Shown: positions 8,949 to 16,712 of the stretch, in pieces
Position numbering within the stretch: position 1 is the first letter of the stretch
Layout: the number at the start of each line of letters is the position of its first letter
DNA from: DASXSB01 sp036506275
GTDB lineage: Bacteria; Methylomirabilota; Methylomirabilia; Rokubacteriales; CSP1-6
NCBI GenBank assembly: GCA_036506275.1
Contig: DASXSB010000017.1
Coordinates: 1-51,807, forward strand
Direction of reading: 5' to 3'
DNA: 51,807 nucleotides
Program-made: the position numbers and the translations under genes
The notes under the pieces: model-generated
Databases searched by the model: none
Told to the model about the DNA's origin: nothing
The model's input: only the letters and a program-made list of their open reading frames with translations

Positions 8949-10750
8949 CCATCGTCACCGCCCGTGACGGCGACACCCTGTGCGGGATCGCCATCGACGC
9001 CGGCTTTCTCGACTGCGAGCTGCTGCGCGCGGAGGCGGCGAACGCGGGCCTCCTCAACCGCGGATTGCAGGCCGGCGATCAGGTGACCGTGCCCGACCGC
9101 AAGACCAAGCACACGCCCAAGGCCACCGACGCCCGGCACCGGTTCATCAAGCGCAACTCGCCGCCGGTGTCGATCCGCTACGTCCACGGATCACCCGATA
9201 AGAAGTACCTGCTCGACGACACCCTGCCGCATCTGAACGTCAGCAACTTCGTGACCAACAAAGGCGGCCCCGACGGCACCCACGCGTTCCCGGCGGGCTT
9301 CGGGTTCGACGCCGACGGCCATGCCGACGAAGACACGTTCAAGGTCGAGGTCGTCGATCCCGCCGCCGGTGGCAGCGTCAACGTGCTGCTGGAAGCGTTG
9401 AAGCGCGTGGTCAAGCCGGATGGCAGCATCGAGCACCAGCCGATCACCGGCGTGCCCGATGCCGCCCGGCGCAAGGTCGATCCGCTCGAGTGCAAGCAGG
9501 TACGCGCGGGCCACGTCGCGTTCCGCTCCCGCTACATGCGACTCGTCGTGGACGACGACGACTTCAACGCAGCGCCGGGCCAGACGCTCCTCACGACCGA
9601 TCTCGTCGATGCCGGCGACGAAGCCGTCGAGATCCTCGACCAGCGCGTGCGTTCGACGTACGTGATCCAGCGCTGCCCGGGGACCGGCGGCCGCAAGTGC
9701 CAGGTGACGACGGTGGCCGAGATCGGCACCGACCGGAAGCGTGTGAAGATTGCGGCTCAGATTCTGAAAGACCCGGGGACGGGGACGGCGGTGGCCACCG
9801 TCGATCAGACGCGCAAGAGTTGTCTCAAGTACATCCGCCAGCTGTACGCGCAAGCCAACATGAGCGTCAAGATCGTGGCGCCCATCCGCGAGGTGCCCGC
9901 GCCCGCTAACATGTTCGCGATCGCCGACGGCAACGGGCAACCCGCGGTGGGCGGTCAAACCGTGCGCGTGCGCGTTCGCATCGATGCCGGCTTCGATGAG
10001 ACGTTGGACATCACAACCGTGCCGGGTGATGCGCCGTTCGAGTCCGCGAAGCGCCTCGCCGATGAGATCAACAAGGCCCTCGGGGCGGCGACGCCGCCGG
10101 TGGCCGCGGTCGCGGCGGCGACGCAGAACCCGCCCCTGATCGGACAAGCCATCGGAAGCGCGGACGTGCTCGTGGGCGATCCGCGCACACAGAAGATCCG
10201 GCTCAACGTCATCACCAGCAACGATGCCGGTCACCCCGTCACGGTGGCGCGGATCACCACGACCACGGTGGTGGACTTCAACAACGCCAACATGCACGTG
10301 GGCACCGCCCACGAACGCGTCTTGCTCAAGAACTACGATACGGGCCGGGACCGGGTGGACCTCTTCATCGTGGAGGGATTGTCGTCGGGCGCGCTCGGGG
10401 AGGCGTTCCCGCCGTTCGCGCCGCGCGTGGCCGGTCCGCACCCGCTCGACACCGTCGTCAATTCCGCCATCGTCACCAAGGACCCCGTCGTGAAGAAGGA
10501 TCACTTCCATACGACGATTCCGCACGAGCTCGGGCACACCTTGATGGACGTGAACAACAGTCACGCGGTCCCCGTCATCGAGCTCCTGACGAACGGCTCT
10601 CCTGTCGGTTCCAACGAGCGCGTCGTCAATGGGCCGAAGCGCATCAGCGACCTCGTGGCGCCGAACACGGTGGCGTTCGACAACGGGATGCGCGGCAATC
10701 CGGTGACGCTCCTGCGCACGGCCAATGCGGCAGTCGTCGATGCCTTCTAG
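8945..10750 (+). CDS. LysM-zincin protein, predicted T6SS effector
   Basis: About 601 aa, starting with GTG inside the vgrG stop (GTGA overlap); the frame is open far upstream only as a vgrG shadow. Residues 3-51 are LysM-like (RDGDTL, LLNRGLQAGDQVTVPD), followed by DARHRFIKR, a pattern that accompanies LysM modules next to VgrG genes. The middle is beta-rich with several Cys pairs (for example 'QRCPGTGGRKC') and shows no domain I recognise. Near the C-terminus lies a zinc-metallopeptidase motif HELGH (H527, E528, H531), with H540 a possible third ligand. Placement between VgrG and PAAR, with a signal-peptide partner downstream, supports a secreted toxin acting in the envelope or periplasm of target cells. 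The enzymatic target is unknown; a structural or adaptor role is the alternative. Confidence 0.75.
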   Translation: MTIVTARDGDTLCGIAIDAGFLDCELLRAEAANAGLLNRGLQAGDQVTVPDRKTKHTPKATDARHRFIKRNSPPVSIRYVHGSPDKKYLLDDTLPHLNVSNFVTNKGGPDGTHAFPAGFGFDADGHADEDTFKVEVVDPAAGGSVNVLLEALKRVVKPDGSIEHQPITGVPDAARRKVDPLECKQVRAGHVAFRSRYMRLVVDDDDFNAAPGQTLLTTDLVDAGDEAVEILDQRVRSTYVIQRCPGTGGRKCQVTTVAEIGTDRKRVKIAAQILKDPGTGTAVATVDQTRKSCLKYIRQLYAQANMSVKIVAPIREVPAPANMFAIADGNGQPAVGGQTVRVRVRIDAGFDETLDITTVPGDAPFESAKRLADEINKALGAATPPVAAVAAATQNPPLIGQAIGSADVLVGDPRTQKIRLNVITSNDAGHPVTVARITTTTVVDFNNANMHVGTAHERVLLKNYDTGRDRVDLFIVEGLSSGALGEAFPPFAPRVAGPHPLDTVVNSAIVTKDPVVKKDHFHTTIPHELGHTLMDVNNSHAVPVIELLTNGSPVGSNERVVNGPKRISDLVAPNTVAFDNGMRGNPVTLLRTANAAVVDAF

Positions 10751-10776
10751 TCCGGAGGTGGAGAGGAGCATGCGCG

Positions 10777-11760
10777 GTGATCTGGCTCGGGATGGCGATC
10801 ACGCTGCTGGCCGTCGTGGTGGAAGCGGCCGTGACTGATGCCGAGCGCGTGCGCGGCTATCTGGCGGCGTCGCCGAAGTACGTGATCGCCCCCATCCCGG
10901 CCCCCCTCGAGCGCGGGGTCGCGATCCAGGCGGTCAACGACGGCGTGCGCCCGGGGCAACCGGTGGAAATCATCCGAAAGCTCGTCGACGTCGCGATCTT
11001 CTACGACCTCCGGGAGACGGCGCCGGTGATGCAGCGTCTGCTGAACCACGGCGAAACACAGACCGACGACTACGCCCGTTCCGCGCTCGCGGTCATCGCG
11101 CTCGCGTGGATTGCGGATCCCGCCGCGCGAGCGGCGGCGCACGAGTCCCTGCGCGGCTTGCTCGAGCGCGCGCCGGTCGATATCCATCGACTGCCGATGC
11201 TGGAGGCCGCCGCCACCTTCGGGACACGGGAAGCGATCGGAAACTACCGCCGCTGGATCGAACGTGAGGTCGCTCGCCTTCAGGCACAGCGCCCGCAGCC
11301 GGGGGGCGAGGCCGCGGTGCAGATGCGGGTCGACGAGCTCGAGGAGCATCTCGCGATCCAGGTCGCCGCCGTCGAGAAGGCGAACGAGGTGCGGCGTACC
11401 GTCGAGGGGTTGCCGCTCGGGGAACGGATCACCGCGCTCGCCGCCCTCTACATCGGCGATGCCACCCAGATGAATCCCGATCTGCGGTACTGGGCCGCGA
11501 TGACCCTCATCCGCCTCCGCGGCCAGCCCAAAGCGGCGCCGCAGATCGCCGACGTATTCGTCCAGCTCGGGCGCCGTTACCAGGCGGGCGGTGGGCGTTG
11601 GCAGGCGCAATTCGACATGTACCGTGCGCGCGCGCTCCGCGCCGCCGTCTTCTTTGGCCGGCAACTGGACGGTGCCGATCAGCAGTGGTTGGCGGCGCGC
11701 GAGGATCCCGGAACGGATGTGCTCGCGCTCCGACCCGACTGGAAATACCCGGCCGCGTAA
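10777..11760 (+). CDS. Signal-peptide alpha-helical protein, candidate immunity protein
   Basis: This 327-aa protein has a clear N-terminal export segment (MIWLGMAITLLAVVVEAA) and then an almost entirely helical body with HEAT/ARM-like character (RSALAVIALAWIADPAAR, ERITALAALYIGD, RYWAAMTLIRLRGQ). The GTG at 10777 is preferred over the out-of-frame ATG at 10770 because only it gives an export signal, and GGAGAGGAG lies 9 nt upstream. No enzyme motif is seen. It sits directly after the LysM-zincin gene and before PAAR, the usual place of an immunity gene, and export to the periplasm matches an effector with a peptidoglycan-binding module. The immunity role is inferred from position only. Confidence 0.6.
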   Translation: MIWLGMAITLLAVVVEAAVTDAERVRGYLAASPKYVIAPIPAPLERGVAIQAVNDGVRPGQPVEIIRKLVDVAIFYDLRETAPVMQRLLNHGETQTDDYARSALAVIALAWIADPAARAAAHESLRGLLERAPVDIHRLPMLEAAATFGTREAIGNYRRWIEREVARLQAQRPQPGGEAAVQMRVDELEEHLAIQVAAVEKANEVRRTVEGLPLGERITALAALYIGDATQMNPDLRYWAAMTLIRLRGQPKAAPQIADVFVQLGRRYQAGGGRWQAQFDMYRARALRAAVFFGRQLDGADQQWLAAREDPGTDVLALRPDWKYPAA

Positions 11761-11772
11761 AAGGAGACGACC

Positions 11773-12072
11773 ATGCCCTTCGCCGCGCGATTGACCGATC
11801 TCACCACCCACGGATCGCCGCTGTTTCCGGGGCCCGGCAGCGTCGACGTCTTGATCGGGTTCCTGCCGGCGTGGCGCACCCTCATCGACTTCCACGCCTG
11901 TCCCATCGTGAAGGGACTGGTGCCCGATGTGGGGGGCGTGGTCGTCATGGGCAGTCCGACCGTCTTCATCGATTTCCAGATGGCGTGCCGCGTGATGGAC
12001 CAGGTCATCGAGATCCCGGGAGGCCCCAATCCCATCGCGATGGGCTGCCCGACCGTGATCATCGGGCCCTGA
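11773..12072 (+). CDS. PAAR-domain T6SS spike-tip protein
   Basis: PAAR proteins form the metal-bound conical tip on VgrG and sharpen the spike or carry toxins. The 99-aa protein is a stand-alone PAAR with no toxin extension: MPFAARLTDLTTHGSPL, then DFHACPIVKG, VVMGSPTVFIDFQMACRVMD and a GPNPIAMGCPTVIIG ending, with the His and Cys residues expected to bind metal. AAGGAG at 11760-11765 is a good ribosome site. It follows the effector-immunity pair and precedes tssL, so vgrG, cargo and tip are in one operon. Confidence 0.93.
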   Translation: MPFAARLTDLTTHGSPLFPGPGSVDVLIGFLPAWRTLIDFHACPIVKGLVPDVGGVVVMGSPTVFIDFQMACRVMDQVIEIPGGPNPIAMGCPTVIIGP

Positions 12073-12090
12073 CGTTGCGGATCTCGCGCG

Positions 12091-13302
12091 ATGGCTGACG
12101 ATCGTCTGTTGCGGAACGGCGGCGACGAGGGCTCCGTCACCAAGACGTGGCTCCGGCGCTCGCTCGACAAGATCATCCCGTCCGCGCCGGCGGCGCCGCG
12201 GGGGCCGACGACGGCGCTGCGTGGGATCTTCACCGACCTCATCGCCTACGTGCTCTTCTTCCAGGCCACGTGCGGGGAGAAGGAGCTGTCGATGAGCGAG
12301 GTGAGGGACAAGGTCGTCGGGCTCATCGCGGATCAGGAGCGGCGGGTCAAGACCGGGGAAGCCCCGTGGGAGGCATACCGGGAGGCGCTGTTCGCGGTGC
12401 TCTCGTGGGTGGACGAGGTCATCCTCACCTCCGCGTGGCGCCATCGCGGTCAGTGGCGGCATCTGATGCTGAGCTCGTTCGGGACGCTGAACGCGGGCGA
12501 GCAGTTCTTCCAGCGCATGGATGCTCTCCCCCCCGAGGCGCGCGACGTGCGCGAGGTCTACTACCTCTGCCTGAACCTCGGCTTCCAGGGGCACCACGCG
12601 ATCGAGGAGAAGCCGGGGGCGCTGCGCGAGCTCCGCAAGCGTCTCTACCGTCGCCTCGTGCGCTCGCCGGAGGAGATCCGGCAGCGCTATCCGCGCCTGT
12701 TCCCCGACGCCTACCGCAAGCCCACCATCGCGGCCGGACGGGTGCTGCGGGCCGTGCATCCGGTATGGTTCGCGGTGGTGCTCCTGGTGCCGGCGGCGCT
12801 CTTCGCGGCCTACACCGTTCTCCTCCGCCGTGAAGTCGACCGCGTGCTCGTCCGCATGGAGCGGCGGGTGGAGACGCCGCCGCCCGTGCGCCAGCGGCTG
12901 GTGGACGTGCTGCGCGCGCGCGGTCTCCAGGCGGAGCAGACGGCGCGGGGCGTGGTCATCACGCTCGCCAGTGTGTCGTTCGAGGTCAACAGCGCCGATC
13001 TCAGTCCCGACGGCGCCCGCAAGATCACCGACGTCGCGACCGCCCTCAAGGACCACACGCGCGCGGAGCCGATCGTGGTCGAAGGGCATGCGAGCCGGGA
13101 GAAGGCAACGCCGGAATCGACCAATCAGCGGCTCTCGGACGATCGCGCGCGCAACGTCAAGGAGACGCTCGTGCAGGCGGGCCTCAACCGAGACCGCATC
13201 ACCGACATCGGCTACGGGTCGCGTCGACCCGCCGTCCCTGACCGCGTGGAGGATCCTCGCAACCGCCGCGTGGAGATCATCGTGGAGGGCGTGCGGAACT
13301 AG
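12091..13302 (+). CDS. tssL: TssL (DotU) with C-terminal OmpA-like peptidoglycan-binding domain
   Basis: TssL anchors the T6SS membrane complex in the inner membrane with TssM. The 403-aa protein has an N-terminal DotU domain (LIAYVLFFQATC, LSWVDEVILTSAWR, YYLCLNLGFQGHH, LYRRL), a single membrane segment near residues 226-248 (VWFAVVLLVPAALFAAYTVLL), and a periplasmic OmpA/MotB-like domain with VSFEVNSADLSPDGARKI, VVEGHASREK and NQRLSDDRARNVKETL. The C-terminal domain should bind peptidoglycan directly, as in extended TssL proteins, and could replace a separate anchor such as TagL. It is 18 bp from the PAAR gene, in the same operon. Confidence 0.94.
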   Translation: MADDRLLRNGGDEGSVTKTWLRRSLDKIIPSAPAAPRGPTTALRGIFTDLIAYVLFFQATCGEKELSMSEVRDKVVGLIADQERRVKTGEAPWEAYREALFAVLSWVDEVILTSAWRHRGQWRHLMLSSFGTLNAGEQFFQRMDALPPEARDVREVYYLCLNLGFQGHHAIEEKPGALRELRKRLYRRLVRSPEEIRQRYPRLFPDAYRKPTIAAGRVLRAVHPVWFAVVLLVPAALFAAYTVLLRREVDRVLVRMERRVETPPPVRQRLVDVLRARGLQAEQTARGVVITLASVSFEVNSADLSPDGARKITDVATALKDHTRAEPIVVEGHASREKATPESTNQRLSDDRARNVKETLVQAGLNRDRITDIGYGSRRPAVPDRVEDPRNRRVEIIVEGVRN

Positions 13303-13368
13303 TTGTCGGAGAGGGCGGTGCGACGTAGACTCCCCCCGTCGCATCCCGCGTGAGGAAGTGAGCGCAGC

Positions 13369-15513
13369 ATGGTGAAGCGCATCGGGAAGTATCAGATCGT
13401 GGCCCGGATCGGTCGGGGCGCCATGGGCGACGTGTACAAGGCCCACGATCCCATCCTCGACCGGCTCGTCGCCCTCAAAGTCATCTCGGGGGAGATCGAA
13501 GTCACCGACGACCTGCGCGCGCGCTTCTTCCGCGAGGCGCAGGCGGGCGCCAAGCTCTCCCATCCGAACATCGTGACCGTCCACGACCTCGCCGAGGAGG
13601 ACGGCCAGCTCTTCATCGTCATGGAATTCCTGGAAGGGGAGGAGCTGCGGCAGGTCATCGGGCAACGCCGGAATCTCGGCCTCGAGAACAAGCTCTCGCT
13701 CATGCTGCAGGCGTGCGACGGTCTCGGCTACGCCCACGCGCGCGGGATCATCCACCGGGACATCAAGCCGGGGAACATCTTCGTGCTTTCCACGGGGCGG
13801 GTGAAGCTGCTGGATTTCGGGATCGCGCGCCTCGCCACCGGCGATCCCGACCTCACGCGCACGGGCTTCGTGATGGGCACCCTCCGCTACATGTCGCCCG
13901 AGCAGAGCCGCGGCCGGGTGGACAAGCGCTCCGACATCTTTTCCCTGGGCGCCGTCTTCTACGAGCTGCTCACCTACAAGCCCGCGTTTCCGGGCGACGA
14001 CCCCATGGAGATCATGGAGGCCGTGAGGCTCCTCGAGCCGGCGCCTCTCACGTCCGTCGATCCCTCGCTCCCGGCCGATCTCGGCGAGGTCATCGCGCAC
14101 GCGCTCCGCAAGGACCCCGCCCAGCGCTATCCCGACCTCGGCGAGATGCGCCAGGCCCTCGCCCAGGTCCAGTTCCGCGTCGTCAACGAGGCGGAATCGG
14201 CGCGGCGACGGCTGGAGACGCGGATCGAGGAGCTGCGCGAGCTGGAGCGGACGCTGTCGCGGCAGGGGCGCGCGGTGACGACGGGAGCGATGCCAGCGGT
14301 GAGCAGCGATGCCGACATCCGCGCCATCGTGCAGACGGAGCGGGAGGTGTCGGCGCGGCTGGAGCGACTGCGCGCGGAGGCGGCGCAGTCCGCGCGCCTC
14401 GACCGCGCGGTGGATCGGGCGTGGACGCTGCTCGCCGACGGCGACGCCGAGGCCGCCCTCCGCGCCTTCGAACGGGTGCTCGGCGAAGTTCCCGATCACA
14501 CGCGCGCGCTCGAGGGCGCGCGCGAGGCCCGCCTCGCCGTCGAGCGTGCGCGCGAGGTCGCGCCCACGACCGTCTACGCGGCCGACCGTCTCGAGCCCGG
14601 GGAAATGACCACGGTCACGCAAGTCCTGGAATCGCCGGCCCACCTGGAGACGCCGCGTGACCGGCGGCGCGGGCGCCTGCCGCTGACGGTCGCCGCCATC
14701 GTCGTCCTCGTGGTCGGCGTCGGGCTCGCCGCGATGTACGGGCCGTGGTCGCCCTGGCGGCCCGCGCAAGGGACGGGTCAGACGGTGGCGGAGATGGTGG
14801 GCGCGCTGGAGACGACGACGCCCGCCGCCTCCGTCCCGGCGACGTCACCGGCGCCCGCGAACGCCGCCGCTCCCACGCGGGAGCAGCCGGCGGCGTCGCC
14901 GCCGGCCGCGGAGCCGAAGGCGGAAACCCCCGTGGTGCCGAAGGGACCCGTCGAGCTGCCCGCGCGCGATGCTCGGCCCGCGCGCGACGCCGACCAGACG
15001 AAAGTGGCGAAGCTACCGCCGTCGAACGCCCCCGTCGCAGCCGCGCCACCTCCGAGCGCGCCCGCGCCCGTGGCGCCGGCGCCGACCGTCCCCGCCGCGT
15101 CGTCGCCACGGCGCGCCCTGACGCCGCTCGCGTCGGACGCCGGGCTCGACCAGACGATCGCCTGGCTCGCGGCAGCCGTCCGCGATCATGCGCGGACGGG
15201 CTACACGGCGCGCCACGTGGGTTATCGCGTCGTTCGCCTCGATGCCTGCAACGTGGAGTTCGAGGCGATGGGCGAGTCGGGCGGCGGCTTCCGGGTGAAG
15301 GCCGCGCTTCCCAACGTCGACCGCACCAAGATCCGGTCCACGCGGGGGGACAACGGGTGGAAGGTCGACCTACCGTGGGCGGACGGCGAGAGCCGGACCG
15401 TTGGTGACGACGTCTTCAACGGTGTCGCCGTGTGGTTCGAGGAGCGCGACGCGGACAAGGCCTCCGCTGTCGCCGCCGGCTTTCAGCGCGCGGTCACGCT
15501 CTGCGCTCAGTGA
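13369..15513 (+). CDS. Membrane Ser/Thr protein kinase with periplasmic domain
   Basis: A Hanks-type kinase of 714 aa. The kinase domain (about 7-270) is complete: glycine loop IGRGAMGDVY, ATP lysine K37, E56, HRDIKPGN (catalytic D131), DFG at 149-151 and SPEQSRG. A helical region follows, then one membrane span (LPLTVAAIVVLVVGVGLAAMY, about 437-457). A long Pro/Ala-rich stalk leads to a periplasmic C-terminal domain of about 130 residues with two Cys (DACNVEF and LCAQ at the end) that I do not recognise. Just after tssL, it is a candidate for the PpkA-like kinase of T6SS threonine-phosphorylation control, with the PP2C at 20747 as possible antagonist. No FHA-domain partner is visible in the window. 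Confidence 0.9.
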   Translation: MVKRIGKYQIVARIGRGAMGDVYKAHDPILDRLVALKVISGEIEVTDDLRARFFREAQAGAKLSHPNIVTVHDLAEEDGQLFIVMEFLEGEELRQVIGQRRNLGLENKLSLMLQACDGLGYAHARGIIHRDIKPGNIFVLSTGRVKLLDFGIARLATGDPDLTRTGFVMGTLRYMSPEQSRGRVDKRSDIFSLGAVFYELLTYKPAFPGDDPMEIMEAVRLLEPAPLTSVDPSLPADLGEVIAHALRKDPAQRYPDLGEMRQALAQVQFRVVNEAESARRRLETRIEELRELERTLSRQGRAVTTGAMPAVSSDADIRAIVQTEREVSARLERLRAEAAQSARLDRAVDRAWTLLADGDAEAALRAFERVLGEVPDHTRALEGAREARLAVERAREVAPTTVYAADRLEPGEMTTVTQVLESPAHLETPRDRRRGRLPLTVAAIVVLVVGVGLAAMYGPWSPWRPAQGTGQTVAEMVGALETTTPAASVPATSPAPANAAAPTREQPAASPPAAEPKAETPVVPKGPVELPARDARPARDADQTKVAKLPPSNAPVAAAPPPSAPAPVAPAPTVPAASSPRRALTPLASDAGLDQTIAWLAAAVRDHARTGYTARHVGYRVVRLDACNVEFEAMGESGGGFRVKAALPNVDRTKIRSTRGDNGWKVDLPWADGESRTVGDDVFNGVAVWFEERDADKASAVAAGFQRAVTLCAQ

Positions 15514-15577
15514 TGCCATGGCACCCGGCCGCTGCGCAGTGGCGCCGTTCCCGGTCCGCTCTCTCGCCGAGAGCCCG

Positions 15578-16291
15578 CTAGCGGGCCGTGCGGCGACGCC
15601 GGAGGGCGCGCCGCGCGGCCAGGATGAGCGCGCCGGTGCCGAACACGAGCCCCGTCGTGGGCTCGGGGACGGTCGTGGTGGCGACGGCCGGATAGTCCAG
15701 CGTCAGGCTGAAGAGCTTCAGGCGCCCGACGTCGTCCGTCGGATTCAGGACGACGGCGAGGGTCGCGCCGCTCAGCAAGCCCTGCGGAACGGCAACGGAG
15801 TCCGTCGCCTGGATGTCGTCGTGAAAGTTCGGACCGCACGGCACGCCGTTAAGGAGTCCTCCGGATTCTCCGAGCGGGCAGGGCGAGACCGTGTTCAGGA
15901 ACAGGCTGCCGAGGTTGGTGGCCCCGCTCGTCGTGACCAGGAAGTCCGTCGCAGCTTCACCGACCCGGTGACCGATGTCGCGCGAGGCGACCGCGGTCAG
16001 CGTCCCGTTTCCGCCCGCCGGCTGGGGCAGGACGAAGGTGTAGCTGAGCGTATCGGGCAGCAGCAGGGCGTTGGTGCCGATCGGGTTCCCGCCCAACCCG
16101 GTCTTTGCGAAGCACCCCTGGGTGGCCAGGCAGTTGGTGAAGTCGTTGGTGCCGTTGACGACCGCAATCTGACCGCTGTTCGGATCCGGCGTCACCGCGA
16201 AGTTGAGCGTGACGGTGACGGCTTCGGCGTACGGCGCGAGAGCGGCCGCGGCGACTACGACGGCAGCGACGACGAGCGTGCGGATACGCAT
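15578..16291 (-). CDS. PEP-CTERM sorting-domain protein
   Basis: A secreted protein of 237 aa with an N-terminal signal peptide (MRIRTLVVAAVVVAAAALAPYAEA) and a classic PEP-CTERM tail: VPEPTTG, a hydrophobic stretch and a final RRALRRRR cluster. Such tails are recognised by an EpsH-type exosortase that links the protein to the cell surface or extracellular matrix. No exosortase is in the window. The ATG at 16291 is chosen over longer frames because it gives the signal peptide and has GGGAGGA 7 nt upstream. The middle region has no named domain. A sigma-54-type promoter lies at 16320-16335. It is convergent with the upstream kinase gene. Confidence 0.92.
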   Translation of the reverse strand: MRIRTLVVAAVVVAAAALAPYAEAVTVTLNFAVTPDPNSGQIAVVNGTNDFTNCLATQGCFAKTGLGGNPIGTNALLLPDTLSYTFVLPQPAGGNGTLTAVASRDIGHRVGEAATDFLVTTSGATNLGSLFLNTVSPCPLGESGGLLNGVPCGPNFHDDIQATDSVAVPQGLLSGATLAVVLNPTDDVGRLKLFSLTLDYPAVATTTVPEPTTGLVFGTGALILAARRALRRRRTAR

Positions 16292-16319
16292 GGATGTGTC
16301 CTCCCGGCCGCCGGCATGC

Positions 16320-16335
16320 CGCAACCGGCGTGCCT
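16320..16335 (-). promoter_or_regulatory. Sigma-54 promoter of the PEP-CTERM gene
   Basis: Read on the minus strand, AGGCACG-CCGG-TTGCG matches the RpoN consensus TGGCACG-N4-TTGCW at all but the two outer positions, with the obligatory GG-N10-GC spacing. The predicted start near 16309 leaves a leader of about 18 nt that contains the Shine-Dalgarno. PEP-CTERM genes under RpoN and a PrsK/PrsR system are known in other bacteria. Confidence 0.75.
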
Positions 16336-16575
16336 CCAACGAAAGGCGAGACCGATCGCGGGGATACGGGGAGGGGAGCGGGTCCGGTGCGCGCGACATG
16401 TAAGGTCGGCCGACACCAGGCTGCCGGCGGTGCTGTGGAGCGCTGGTAGAGCACCCGCGCGCGACGCCCAGACTTTGTGGGCCGATCCCTCGCGGGGCCG
16501 CGCACCACACGTTTCCGCTGTCTGGAATTCCGACGGGAACGCGGGCGCGCGCCTGCGGAAGTGCGCCCCGCTAAC

Positions 16576-16605
16576 TTGACAAGGCGTGCTCGAGTGCGCT
16601 TTAGT
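16576..16605 (+). promoter_or_regulatory. Sigma-70-type promoter for the kinase operon
   Basis: TTGACA at 16576-16581 and TTTAGT at 16600-16605 are separated by 18 bp. The predicted start is about 100 nt upstream of the ATG at 16713. It would drive the kinase, YVTN, FecR and PP2C genes. Confidence 0.5.
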
Positions 16606-16712
16606 TTCGGGGCTCGACCCCCGTGCTGTCCGTGCGTCGAGCGAGGGCGCCGATGTGTGCGCTTGCCCCACCGTCGTCCGCACGCAGGTCGGTCGCCAAG
16701 GAGAGTTCCTGA

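Larger units (their letters stand above)
16292..16712. other. Divergent intergenic region with two promoters
   Basis: This 421-bp gap separates the minus-strand PEP-CTERM gene from the plus-strand zinc-ribbon kinase. It holds the sigma-54 site at 16320-16335 and a sigma-70-like promoter at 16576-16605. The short open frames across it (for example 16477-16716) have arginine-rich, unconserved-looking products and are not called. No RNA gene was recognised. Confidence 0.6.

Noticed and set aside
13319..13343. 7-bp inverted repeat before the kinase at 13369
   Set aside because: Short stem with an 11-nt loop; too weak to call a terminator or operator.
10747..14769. 1340-aa minus-strand open frame across the immunity, PAAR, tssL and kinase genes
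   Set aside because: Shadow of several well-supported plus-strand genes; no domain is recognisable.
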